This document shows, in pieces, positions 36,546 to 44,632 of a stretch of DNA of 64,000 nt. The notes beneath the pieces were generated by a model. The model did no database searches. It was not told where the DNA came from and worked only from the letters and a program-made list of their open reading frames with translations. Position 1 is the stretch's first letter. Every line of letters begins with the position of its first letter. The translations under genes and the position numbers were made by a program. This DNA comes from Pandoraea terrae (GTDB lineage: Bacteria > Pseudomonadota > Gammaproteobacteria > Burkholderiales > Burkholderiaceae). The DNA lies in NCBI RefSeq assembly GCF_902459695.1, contig NZ_CABPRZ010000027.1, forward strand, positions 1-64,000. Direction: 5' to 3'.

Positions 36546-37313
36546 ATGGGTATTGTGGCAGTTTCAGGCGCCGCCGGGGGCATGGGCCGCGCATTGCGCG
36601 CCGTGCTCGAAGCGTCGGGCGAGCGGGTCGTCGGCATCGATCTCCATGGCGCCGAGATCATCGCCGATCTTGCTACCCCGGCCGGGCGCGCCACCGCCAT
36701 CGCTGAAGTCGGGCGGCATTGCGGCGGGCGTCTCGATGGACTCGTCTGTGCCGCCGGACTGGGCGGGACTGTCCGGCCGGCCTCGCGCACGGTCGCTGTC
36801 AATTACTTTGGCGCCGTCGCGCTGCTCGACGGCCTGTTCCCGTTGCTGAAGGCCGCGCCCCATCCGGCGGCGCTGGCGATTTCCTCCGTTGCCGCGACAA
36901 GCGGTCCGTGGCAAGACCATCCGCTCGAACAGACATGCCTGTCCGGCGATGAAGACGCTGCCCAGGCCATGGCGGAAGCCAGCCGGACACCCAACGCGGC
37001 ATATGGATGCAGCAAGCGGGCGCTCGCCGTGTATGTGCGGCGCCTCGCGAAAGCATGGGGGCAGGCGGGCGTGCGCCTGAACGCCATCGCCCCCGGGCCG
37101 ACCGATACGGCACTGCACCCGGCAGCCGTCGACGATGAAGTGCCCGGCCCTGCCGCGCACACGTTCGTCCCGCCGCTCGGCTACACCGCCGCCGCAGAGG
37201 AGATTGCGCAGACGATTGCGTTCCTGCTCTCGACACGCTCCAGCTTCATTCACGGCAGCGTATTGTTCGTTGACGGCGGCTGCGATGCCGCGTTGCGTCC
37301 GGACCGGTTCTGA
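36546..37313 (+). CDS. SDR, 3alpha-hydroxysteroid dehydrogenase paralogue
   Basis: This 255-aa short-chain dehydrogenase is similar along its length to the gene at 37582. It starts MGIVAVSGAAGGMGRALRAV (cofactor loop), has a VNYFGAVALLDGLFPLLK helix and YGCSKRALAVYVRR with the catalytic Tyr/Lys, and ends VDGGCDAALRPDRF. The start at 36546 has GGGAG upstream. The tandem pair suggests a duplicated 3alpha-HSD/carbonyl reductase, one copy perhaps with a changed substrate. Site 1 lies about 100 bp upstream. Confidence 0.9.
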   Translation: MGIVAVSGAAGGMGRALRAVLEASGERVVGIDLHGAEIIADLATPAGRATAIAEVGRHCGGRLDGLVCAAGLGGTVRPASRTVAVNYFGAVALLDGLFPLLKAAPHPAALAISSVAATSGPWQDHPLEQTCLSGDEDAAQAMAEASRTPNAAYGCSKRALAVYVRRLAKAWGQAGVRLNAIAPGPTDTALHPAAVDDEVPGPAAHTFVPPLGYTAAAEEIAQTIAFLLSTRSSFIHGSVLFVDGGCDAALRPDRF

Positions 37314-37372
37314 CCGAAGGCCGCGCCAGGCGTCGGTGCGAGACACGGCTGGAACGGGCACAGGTGAGCGGC

Positions 37373-37390
37373 ATCGTCCGTTTGTGGGTC
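37373..37390. promoter_or_regulatory. Partial operator-like site
   Basis: ATCGTCCGTTTGTGGGTC keeps the left half ATCGTCC and GTTTG centre of site 1, but the right half is degenerate. It is upstream of the hsdA-like gene. Confidence 0.35.
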
Positions 37391-37581
37391 GCTTGTCTGG
37401 CGAGACTGCGCCACAGTCAGAGGCGGACTGGGGGGATTGTCCGACGCTTGCCCGCAGGCCCGGTCCGAAATGACGGCGCGAAGCTGTCGTGGACCTTCGC
37501 CCCCGTTCCCGACCCGGTTATGCTTACCGGTAACGACATGGTGGCGCCCACTGCCACCCCCGAACACCACAGGAGACATAC

Positions 37582-38355
37582 ATGCCCATTACCGCCATTT
37601 CAGGCGCCGCGTCCGGTATCGGCGCGGCCACTCGCGCTGCTCTCGAAGCGGCGGGTCATCGCGTCATTGGCATCGACTTGCGCGGCAGCGATATCGCCGC
37701 CGACTTGTCGACGCCGGAGGGCCGTGCTGCGGCCATAGCGGCGGTGATCGACGCCTGCGGCGGCACGCTCGATCATCTCGTGCTCTGTGCCGGCGTCGGG
37801 CCGCAGGTCGAACCGGCGTCGACCATCGTCGGCGTGAACTACTTCGGCGCGGTGGCATTGCTCGACGGCTTGCTGCCTGCATTGCAGAAGGGCAACACAC
37901 CGTCCGCCGTGGTGGTGTCGTCGGTGGCGTCGGTGCATTTGCCGTGGGATCAAAACCCGTTGGCGGGGCCGATCACGGCCGGCGATGAAGGCGCAATTAA
38001 GCAAATCCTGGAGGCGGCGGGCGAGCGCAGCGGTCAATTGGCGTACGCAGGGTCGAAAAATGCCGTGACCGTGGCGGTCCGACAGCGCGTGAAGATCTGG
38101 GGCGATGCCGGCGTGCGCCTGAACACTGTCGCGCCGGGCGCAGTTGCCACGCCTTTGCTTCAGAAGGGGCTGGACGACCCCCGTTATGGCCAACAGATCC
38201 GCGATTTCGTTGCACCGATTCCGCGCCATGCCCAGCCGGCGGAGATCGCTTCGCTCATCGCCTATCTGCTTGGCCCGCAAGCGGGCTTCATTCACGGCAC
38301 CCAAATGTTCATCGATGGCGGCATCGATGCCGCGATGCGTCCGACACAGTTCTGA
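37582..38355 (+). CDS. hsdA: 3alpha-hydroxysteroid dehydrogenase/carbonyl reductase
   Basis: This 257-aa SDR closely matches the Comamonas testosteroni 3alpha-HSD as I remember it. It starts with the ISGAASGIGAATRAALEAAG cofactor loop, has VGVNYFGAVALLDGLLPALQ, AYAGSKNAVTVAVRQR with catalytic Tyr/Lys and RLNTVAPGAVATPLLQ, and ends IDGGIDAAMRPTQF. The enzyme interconverts 3alpha-hydroxy- and 3-keto-steroids with NAD(H) and also reduces other carbonyls. AGGAG lies before the ATG. Its presence is the strongest hint that the cluster acts on steroids or similar polycyclic compounds. Confidence 0.92.
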   Translation: MPITAISGAASGIGAATRAALEAAGHRVIGIDLRGSDIAADLSTPEGRAAAIAAVIDACGGTLDHLVLCAGVGPQVEPASTIVGVNYFGAVALLDGLLPALQKGNTPSAVVVSSVASVHLPWDQNPLAGPITAGDEGAIKQILEAAGERSGQLAYAGSKNAVTVAVRQRVKIWGDAGVRLNTVAPGAVATPLLQKGLDDPRYGQQIRDFVAPIPRHAQPAEIASLIAYLLGPQAGFIHGTQMFIDGGIDAAMRPTQF

Positions 38356-38407
38356 GCCTGGGAGGTGGCGCGCGGCATTGCCGATCAACGCAGCGCGTAG
38401 CCTCCGT

Positions 38408-38423
38408 ATGCCCCCGGGGGCAT
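38408..38423. repeat. Palindrome between convergent genes
   Basis: ATGCCCCCGGGGGCAT is a perfect 16-bp palindrome in the gap between convergent hsdA and enoyl-CoA hydratase genes. It may act in termination in both directions, though no T-run follows. Confidence 0.6.
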
Positions 38424-38524
38424 GACGCCGGTGATACGGGTGATTTTCCGATGAGGAAAATTATCCGTGTCGACGGCCTCCCGAGGCTGGAGAGCGCGCG
38501 ACCCTTCCCCAACCCACGGCGTAC

Positions 38525-39322
38525 CTACCGCCCCTCGAACGAAGGCTTCCGTTTCTCGATAAACGCCTGCATCCCTTCCTTCTGATCGCGTGTCGCGAAC
38601 AGCAACTGGTTCGCCTTTCGCTCCAGCATCAATGCTGCTTCGAGCGACGCATCGACACCGGCGAGCACGACTTCCTTGATCTGCATGGCGGCCAGCGGCG
38701 GCATTGCCGCAATCCACTTCGCCATGGCGATCGCCTCGGGGATCACCTGATCGTCCGCGACCACCTGACTGACCAGCCCCATCGCCTGTGCCTCTTCGGC
38801 GCGAACGGGCTTGCCCGTGAGCAAGATCCGCATCGCGTTGAACTTGCCGACCGCACGCACCAACCGCTGCGTGCCGCCGATGCCCGGCATGATGCCGATG
38901 CGGATTTCCGGCTGCGCGAAGCTCGCGTTCGTCCCTGCAATGATGATGTCGCAATGCATCGCCAACTCCGCGCCACCGCCGAACGCGTAACCGCACACGG
39001 CCGCCACGATCGGCTTCGGACAGCGTTCGATCGGCGCCCAGACGCGTTCCGTATGACGCCGCATGATGTCGATCGGACCCACGTCCGACATGCTCTTGAT
39101 GTCGCCGCCGGCCGCGAACACCTGCTCGCCGCCCGTCAGGACGATCGCCCGGATGTCCGGATCGTCCGACAGCGCCGTAAACACCTCCGACAGCCGCGCC
39201 TGCAACGATAGCGACAGCGCATTGGTCGCTTCCGGACGATTCAGGCGCACCAGCGCCACCCCGGGCTCCGGCGTCTCCACCCGCACTTCATCGTGCGCAC
39301 CGCCGTATTCGTTCGTGCTCAT
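38525..39322 (-). CDS. Enoyl-CoA hydratase/isomerase
   Basis: This is a 265-aa crotonase-fold enzyme that adds water to trans-2-enoyl-CoA. The oxyanion-hole segment is FAAGGDIKSM. YAFGGGAELAMHCD and QPEIRIGIMPGIGGTQRLVR carry the two catalytic Glu residues, both present. The C-terminus is EGMQAFIEKRKPSFEGR. Length is normal. The gene is on the minus strand with site 2 (39380) about 58 bp upstream of its start, shared with the divergent MaoC gene. Confidence 0.95.
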   Translation of the reverse strand: MSTNEYGGAHDEVRVETPEPGVALVRLNRPEATNALSLSLQARLSEVFTALSDDPDIRAIVLTGGEQVFAAGGDIKSMSDVGPIDIMRRHTERVWAPIERCPKPIVAAVCGYAFGGGAELAMHCDIIIAGTNASFAQPEIRIGIMPGIGGTQRLVRAVGKFNAMRILLTGKPVRAEEAQAMGLVSQVVADDQVIPEAIAMAKWIAAMPPLAAMQIKEVVLAGVDASLEAALMLERKANQLLFATRDQKEGMQAFIEKRKPSFEGR

Positions 39323-39379
39323 CGTCCCACCTCGCAGACCATTATCGTGGGCATGGTGTCGCCGTTGACCGATTCACGC

Positions 39380-39397
39380 ATCGTCCCTTTGGACGTA
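39380..39397. promoter_or_regulatory. Palindromic operator-like site 2
   Basis: ATCGTCCCTTTGGACGTA lies between the divergent enoyl-CoA hydratase and MaoC genes. It is the same pattern as sites 1 and 3. Confidence 0.65.
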
Positions 39398-39475
39398 GGG
39401 CAGCGCCGATGCCTTTCCTATAGTGGACCGACGCCGCCGCCAGCGCGGTGCATCAAGACATCCACAGGAGGCGAC

Positions 39476-39928
39476 ATGCAGTATTGGGAGGACGTAACCC
39501 TCGGCAAGACCGAGGAATCCGCCGAGCGCTATACCTTGACCGCCGACGCGATCAAATCCTTTGCCCACGAATGGGACCCGTTTCCGCCCCATATCGACGA
39601 AACCGCTGCCGCCACGTCCGCCGTCGGCCAACTGTTCGCCGCCGGCGTCCATCTGCTGTCCATCACCATTCGCCTGTCGCACACCGTGCCGCACGAGGAC
39701 ACCTCCGCCATCGCCGGGCGCGGCTGGGACAGCGTGCGATTCCATCGTCCCGGACTGGCCGGCATGGTGCTGCGCGCCCGCGTGACACATCTCGAACGCA
39801 AGCCTGGCAGCCGGCCCGAGCGCGGCGTGCTCGTGTCGCGCTTCGAGCTCGTCGACCAGGACGGACAGGTCGTCGCCAGCTTCCTCAATAACGTCGTCAT
39901 GCTGCGCCGCACGCCAGCCGATGCGTAG
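39476..39928 (+). CDS. MaoC family acyl-CoA dehydratase
   Basis: This is a 150-aa single hotdog-fold protein. The hydratase motif appears as DPFPPHIDETAAATSAVGQL (catalytic Asp and His) and FHRPGLAGMVLRARV follows. It would hydrate an enoyl-CoA, or dehydrate a 3-hydroxyacyl-CoA, as a dimer. I chose the ATG at 39476 with AGGAGG directly upstream; the longer frame has no such site. A site-3 palindrome lies just after it, before the next SDR. Confidence 0.88.
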   Translation: MQYWEDVTLGKTEESAERYTLTADAIKSFAHEWDPFPPHIDETAAATSAVGQLFAAGVHLLSITIRLSHTVPHEDTSAIAGRGWDSVRFHRPGLAGMVLRARVTHLERKPGSRPERGVLVSRFELVDQDGQVVASFLNNVVMLRRTPADA

Positions 39929-39953
39929 GCCTCGTTTACCCGGTATGCACGCA

Positions 39954-39971
39954 TATCGTCCTTTTGGACGT
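39954..39971. promoter_or_regulatory. Palindromic operator-like site 3
   Basis: ATCGTCCTTTTGGACGTA lies 73 bp upstream of the SDR that opens the long plus-strand operon (40044-45802). Confidence 0.65.
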
Positions 39972-40043
39972 ATTTGCCCCCTGTCTTATCCCATAAATTG
40001 AATTTAGCACCACCACAAAAACCACAGAGACAAGCAGGACGAT

Positions 40044-40820
40044 ATGCCGCAGGACTCCGAATTCAACGACCGCGTCGTGCTCGTCACGGGCGGCACCAAG
40101 GGCATCGGGCGGGGCATTGCCGAAGCGTTTCTCGCTGCCGGCGCTCGCGTCATCGTATGCGCCCGCAGTGTTCCCGACACCTTGCCGCGTCACGGTGAGG
40201 CCCAGGCGCAGTTCATTGCGTGCGACGTGCGCGAAGCCGACGCCCTGCGCGCCCTCGTCGCCGACATCGTCACCCGCCATGGCCGGCTCGACGTGCTCAT
40301 CAATAACGCCGGGGGCAGTCCGCCCGTCGATGCCGCGACGGTGTCGCCGCGCTTTCATGAAGGCGTGATGCGCCTGAATCTTCTCGCGCCGCTGCACGCC
40401 GCGCAGGCGGCCAATGCCGTGATGCAGACACAGGACACCGGCGGCGTGATCGTATTCATCGGCAGCATCAGCGCGCTGCGCCCGTCGCCCGGCACTGCCG
40501 CGTATGGCGCGGCAAAGGCCGCGGTGCTGAGTCTTGCGTCGTCGCTGGCCGTCGAATGGGCCCCAAAGGTCCGCGTCGTCGCGGTCAGCCCCGGGCTTGT
40601 GCGCACGGAACAGTCGAACGCGCATTACGGCGACGAAGCCGGCATCGCGGCGGTCGCGGCGACGATCCCCGCGGGCCGCATGGCCGATCCGGCCGATGTG
40701 GCGAATGCCTGCCTGTTCGTTGCGTCGTCCAAAGCCGCTTATGTCAGCGGCACCAATTTGTTGTTGCATGGCGGCGGCGAAACGCCGGCCTTCCTCGGCG
40801 CGGCCAAGACGGGCCGCTGA
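40044..40820 (+). CDS. SDR family oxidoreductase
   Basis: This is a 258-aa classical SDR. TGGTKGIGRGIAEAF is the cofactor loop, NNAGGSPP follows and the active site reads GSISALRPSPGTAAYGAAKA. A C-terminal segment GLVRTEQSNAHYGDEAG completes the signature. The fold is soluble and cytoplasmic. As the first gene of the operon that encodes hydratases and an aldolase, it may oxidise a hydroxyacyl-CoA or a ring alcohol. The exact substrate is unknown. Confidence 0.92.
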   Translation: MPQDSEFNDRVVLVTGGTKGIGRGIAEAFLAAGARVIVCARSVPDTLPRHGEAQAQFIACDVREADALRALVADIVTRHGRLDVLINNAGGSPPVDAATVSPRFHEGVMRLNLLAPLHAAQAANAVMQTQDTGGVIVFIGSISALRPSPGTAAYGAAKAAVLSLASSLAVEWAPKVRVVAVSPGLVRTEQSNAHYGDEAGIAAVAATIPAGRMADPADVANACLFVASSKAAYVSGTNLLLHGGGETPAFLGAAKTGR

Positions 40821-40878
40821 GCCCGTCGCGCGTGCGCCTTCCATGACGAGACCGTAGCAAGGAACAAGGAGCAAGACT

Positions 40879-41874
40879 TTGGCTGAACATGAATGGATGA
40901 CCCCCATCCGCGCGTTGGTGGGCAAGGAGTATGGCCGCGTCTACGCCTGGGACAAGGTCAATGCGCCGATGATCCGGCATTGGTGCGAGCAGATGGGCGT
41001 CTCGCTGCCCGTGTACACCGACCCGGCCGTTGCCGCCGAGTCGGTGCACGGCGAGCTTGTCGCGCCGCCCACGATGCTTCAGGTGTGGTGCCTGGAAGGC
41101 TTGCACATGAACAACTATCCGCCCGGCTCCACCAAGGAGAACCCTTATGAGGCGCTGGTGCTGCTCGAAGCGCAAGGGTTTCCGGCCGTCGTGGCCGTAA
41201 ACTCCGAACTCGAATTTGATCGCTATCTGAAAGTCGGAGACGATCTCTACTACAGCACGCGCCTCGATTCGATCAGCGAGGAGAAGACCACCGCGCTTGG
41301 CACCGGCTACTTCGTGACGTTGAAGATGACGTATTTCGCGAAGGGCCAGCAGGGCGTGCAGGACGAGGAAGTCGGCCGCTTGCTGTTCCGTGTCTTCAAG
41401 TTCCGTCCCGCGAATCCGCAACCGGCCTCCAAGCCGGATGCTGCCAGTGCGGACGCTGCCGCCGGCCTGCCGAAAATCCAGCGCCCCGCACCGGGCATCA
41501 GCGATGACACACGCTTCTTCTGGGAAGGTGCGCGCGCCGGCAAGCTGCTGATCCAGCGCTGCAAAGCCTGCGAAACGTTGCGCCATCCGCCGGGGCCCAG
41601 CTGTCCGTCGTGCCATTCGTTCGAGTGGGATACGAAGACCTCGACGGGACGCGGCACGGTGTACTCGTTCGTCGTCATGCACTACCCGGAAGTGCCGCCG
41701 TTCGATCATCCGAACCCGATCGCCCTCATCGAACTGGAAGAGGGCACGCGCCTGATCGCGCAACTGGTTGGCGTGGCGCCGGGCGAAGTGACCATCGGCG
41801 AGAAGGTGCAGGTCGAGTTCAACACATTCGACGGCGATCTCGTATTGCCGCAGTTCCGCCCGGTGGCGGCCTGA
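40879..41874 (+). CDS. MaoC-like N-domain fused to DUF35 OB-fold (ChsH2-like)
   Basis: This is a 331-aa fusion. An N-terminal hotdog/MaoC-like dehydratase domain spans about 10-170. A C-terminal DUF35 domain (about 205-331) has a zinc ribbon, CKACETLRHPPGPSCPSC, followed by an OB-fold. In mycobacteria ChsH2 has the same order, pairs with ChsH1 to hydrate the steroid side-chain enoyl-CoA, and its DUF35 part holds the Ltp2 aldolase. Partners of both kinds lie just downstream (42990 and 43435). The TTG start at 40879 has AAGGAG upstream. Confidence 0.9.
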   Translation: MAEHEWMTPIRALVGKEYGRVYAWDKVNAPMIRHWCEQMGVSLPVYTDPAVAAESVHGELVAPPTMLQVWCLEGLHMNNYPPGSTKENPYEALVLLEAQGFPAVVAVNSELEFDRYLKVGDDLYYSTRLDSISEEKTTALGTGYFVTLKMTYFAKGQQGVQDEEVGRLLFRVFKFRPANPQPASKPDAASADAAAGLPKIQRPAPGISDDTRFFWEGARAGKLLIQRCKACETLRHPPGPSCPSCHSFEWDTKTSTGRGTVYSFVVMHYPEVPPFDHPNPIALIELEEGTRLIAQLVGVAPGEVTIGEKVQVEFNTFDGDLVLPQFRPVAA

Positions 41875-41884
41875 GGAGGCGCGC

Positions 41885-43018
41885 ATGGATTTCACGCTTA
41901 CCGACGACCAACGGGCCTTCGCCGACACCGCGCAGAGCCTGTTCGCAGACTTTTGCGACGACGACCGGCTTCGCGCGCATGACGCCTCCGAGGCGCCGTT
42001 CATGCAAGACCTGTGGACCCAATGCGTGGCGACCGGTCTGCACAGCATGATCGTGCCGGAAGCCTCGGGCGGCCTGGGACTCGACATGACGGCCTTGTCC
42101 GCCGTGCTCGAACAGCAGGGACAGGCGCTCGCGCTCGTGCCGCTGTGGGAGCAGCAACTCACGCTCGCCGCGATCGCCCGTTTCGGCATGCCGTCGCAGC
42201 AGGCGCGCTGGCTCGACGCGGGCCTCACCGGGGAAACCTTGCTCACGACGTCGCTCGGCGGTCTCGTTTCACCCGCCGATTTGCTCGATGCCAGCGAGGA
42301 CGGCGATGGCCTGCGTCTCAATGGTCATGTCGCGGCTGTACCGCTGGCGGCGCAATCGGGGGCGGCGCTGCTTGTCGCGCAAATGAATGGCGTCCCCCGT
42401 CTGGTCCTGCTCGATCTGGCGGCGCCGGGCGTGACACGCGTCGCAGGCCGCAGCCAATGCCACCAGGCCGTCGCCGACATCCACTGCGACGGGGTTCGTG
42501 TTGGCCACGACGCGTGGCTTGCCGACGACGCATTGCGTTGGTTCGAGCCGCGCGCGATCGCCTGCCTTGCGGCATTGCAGGCCGGTGTCTCGGCGCGGCA
42601 GCTCGCGCGCACCGTCGAGTACGTCAGCGAACGACGCCAGTTCGACCGCGTGATCGGTTCGTTTCAACTGGTCGCGGGTCAGATGGCCGACTGTCATATC
42701 GCGCTCGAAGCCTTGCGTGCGTCGCTCGCGCAGTTGCTCTACCGCCTCGACGCCGGCCTGGGCGCCTTGCCGCAGGCCTGGGCCACGCGCGTGCTCGCTT
42801 GCGAAACGAGCCATCTTGTTGGCCACAAGGCGCAGCACGTGCACGGCGGCATCGGCGTGGACGTCACGTACCCGATTCACCGCTTCCTGTTCTGGAGCCG
42901 CGCACTGGGTCTCGCGCTCGGCGGTCCCGAATACAACCTCGCCAAGCTGGGTGACTGGCTGGCCAATCACGATTCCCTGGGCTGGAAATATGACCTCGCT
43001 GAAGACCAGACAGTTTGA
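41885..43018 (+). CDS. Acyl-CoA dehydrogenase subunit (ChsE-like)
   Basis: This 377-aa FAD-dependent acyl-CoA dehydrogenase starts MDFTLTDDQRAFADTAQSLF. ERRQFDRVIGSFQLVAGQMA is the C-terminal domain motif and HVHGGIGVDVTYPIHRFLFW is the family C-terminal signature. The middle beta domain is diverged, without the usual serine-rich FAD-binding motif. In alpha2beta2 steroid-type dehydrogenases one subunit is degenerate in this way and pairs with a second acyl-CoA dehydrogenase, here probably the one at 44633. Its end overlaps the next gene by 29 bp. Confidence 0.9.
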   Translation: MDFTLTDDQRAFADTAQSLFADFCDDDRLRAHDASEAPFMQDLWTQCVATGLHSMIVPEASGGLGLDMTALSAVLEQQGQALALVPLWEQQLTLAAIARFGMPSQQARWLDAGLTGETLLTTSLGGLVSPADLLDASEDGDGLRLNGHVAAVPLAAQSGAALLVAQMNGVPRLVLLDLAAPGVTRVAGRSQCHQAVADIHCDGVRVGHDAWLADDALRWFEPRAIACLAALQAGVSARQLARTVEYVSERRQFDRVIGSFQLVAGQMADCHIALEALRASLAQLLYRLDAGLGALPQAWATRVLACETSHLVGHKAQHVHGGIGVDVTYPIHRFLFWSRALGLALGGPEYNLAKLGDWLANHDSLGWKYDLAEDQTV

Positions 43019-43409
43019 CGACGTGCAGCTGGGCGACGAACTGCCGCCGCTCGCCGTGCCCATCACCGTGACCCTGATCGCCGGCGGCGCCATTGCCACG
43101 CGCGATTACTTTCCCGGCCATCACGACCTTGACGCCGCGCGCGCGTTGGGGTCGCCACACATTTTCATGAACATCCTGACGACCAACGGCCTCGTGCAGC
43201 GTTACGTCGAGGATTGGGCCGGCGCGCAGGTGCGTCTGTCGTCCGTGAAGATCAAGCTTGGCGCGCCGAACTATCCGGGAGACACGATGACCTTCTCGGG
43301 CAGCGTGACCGAACGCAAGCCGGAAGACCGCAGCATCGAAATTACGCTGCGCGGCAAGAACTCGATGGGCAGTCACGTCACCGGCACGGTGCGCGTTCAA
43401 CTCCCGTAA
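42990..43409 (+). CDS. MaoC-like hydratase subunit (ChsH1-like)
   Basis: This 139-aa single hotdog protein starts MTSLKTRQFDDVQLGDELPP and contains RDYFPGHHDLDAARALGSPH then FMNILTTNGLVQRYVEDW, close to ChsH1-type small subunits. These bind ChsH2 to make an active heteromeric enoyl-CoA hydratase in steroid side-chain degradation. The gene overlaps the upstream dehydrogenase gene, so the two are translationally coupled. Length fits the family. Confidence 0.88.
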   Translation: MTSLKTRQFDDVQLGDELPPLAVPITVTLIAGGAIATRDYFPGHHDLDAARALGSPHIFMNILTTNGLVQRYVEDWAGAQVRLSSVKIKLGAPNYPGDTMTFSGSVTERKPEDRSIEITLRGKNSMGSHVTGTVRVQLP

Positions 43410-43434
43410 CCCCGCGTCCACGGAGATATCCTTC

Positions 43435-44613
43435 ATGACGAATCCTTCCCTGTCGGGACGCGCGGCCATCGCGGGTCTCGGCGCCACCGAATTCTCCAAA
43501 AACTCCGGCCGCACTGAATTGCGGCTGGCCATGGAAGCGACGCTGCAGGCGTTGAACGACGCCGGCATCGATCCCAAGGACGTCGACGGCTTCTGCTCGT
43601 ACTCCGTCGACAAGGTGCCCGAATATGAAGTCGCGCGCCTGCTCGGCGCCAAGGACGTCAAGTTCTTCTCGCAGATTCCGCACGGCGGCGGCGCAGCCTG
43701 CGGGCCGGTGATGCATGCGGCGATGGCCGTGGCCACCGGCGTGGCCAAGACCGTGGTGGTCTACCGCGCAATGAACGAGCGCTCGTGGTACCGCTTCGGC
43801 ACCGGCAGCTACGGCTTCGGCTCGACGCCCTTGTTCGACAACGTGAACTACGGCTGGTACATGCCCCACGGCTTCCATACGCCGGCCGCATGGGTCGGCA
43901 TGTTCGCCCGCCGTTACATGCACACCTACGGCGCGACAAGCGAGGACTTCGGTCGCGTCTCGGTGGCCGTGCGCGATTTCGCCGCCACCAATCCCGCCGC
44001 GTTTTTCTACGGCAAACCGATCACGCTGGAGGAGCATCAGAAGTCGCGCTGGATCTGCGAGCCGCTGCGCCTGCTCGATTGCTGCCAGGAGTCGGACGGC
44101 GCCGTGGCGATGGTCATCACCTCAAGTGAGCGGGCCCGCGACCTGAAGCAGAAGCCGGTGATCATCAAGGGCGCGGCACAGGGCATCTCGGAAGGCCAGC
44201 AAAGCATGACCTCGTTCTATCGCGACGACATCACCGGCCTGCCGGAGATGGGGCTCGTGGCGACGCAGTTGTGGGGGCAAAGCGGCCTGAGCCCGGCCGA
44301 CATCCAAACCGCCGTGATCTATGACCATTTCACGCCGTTCGTGCTGCCGCAACTGGAGGCGTTTGGCTTCGTCGCCCGTGGCGAGGCAAAGGACTTCATC
44401 CGCGCCGGCCATCATGCGCGCGGCGGAAAGCTGCCGATCAATACCCACGGCGGCCAATTAGGCGAAGCCTATATCCACGGGATGAACGGCATCGCCGAAG
44501 CGGTGCGCCAGGTGCGCGGCAGCGCCGTGAACCAGGTGGCCGACGTACACAACGTGCTGGTGACGGCCGGGACCGGGGTGCCTACGAGCGGCCTGATCCT
44601 GGGCGACGCCTGA
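43435..44613 (+). CDS. Thiolase-fold lipid-transfer protein, Ltp2-like aldolase
   Basis: This 392-aa thiolase-superfamily protein of the SCP-x/Ltp2 type lacks the classical active Cys context at the first thiolase site (segment IPHGGGAACGPVMHAAMA). YDHFTPFVLPQLEAFGF and GEAYIHGMNGI carry tyrosines at places where Ltp2-type aldolases use Tyr. I infer retro-aldol cleavage of a 3-hydroxyacyl-CoA side chain, releasing acetyl- or propionyl-CoA, with the DUF35 partner encoded at 40879. The neighbouring hydratase and dehydrogenase complete the route. Confidence 0.88.
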   Translation: MTNPSLSGRAAIAGLGATEFSKNSGRTELRLAMEATLQALNDAGIDPKDVDGFCSYSVDKVPEYEVARLLGAKDVKFFSQIPHGGGAACGPVMHAAMAVATGVAKTVVVYRAMNERSWYRFGTGSYGFGSTPLFDNVNYGWYMPHGFHTPAAWVGMFARRYMHTYGATSEDFGRVSVAVRDFAATNPAAFFYGKPITLEEHQKSRWICEPLRLLDCCQESDGAVAMVITSSERARDLKQKPVIIKGAAQGISEGQQSMTSFYRDDITGLPEMGLVATQLWGQSGLSPADIQTAVIYDHFTPFVLPQLEAFGFVARGEAKDFIRAGHHARGGKLPINTHGGQLGEAYIHGMNGIAEAVRQVRGSAVNQVADVHNVLVTAGTGVPTSGLILGDA

Positions 44614-44632
44614 TCCACGCGAGGAGGGGACC

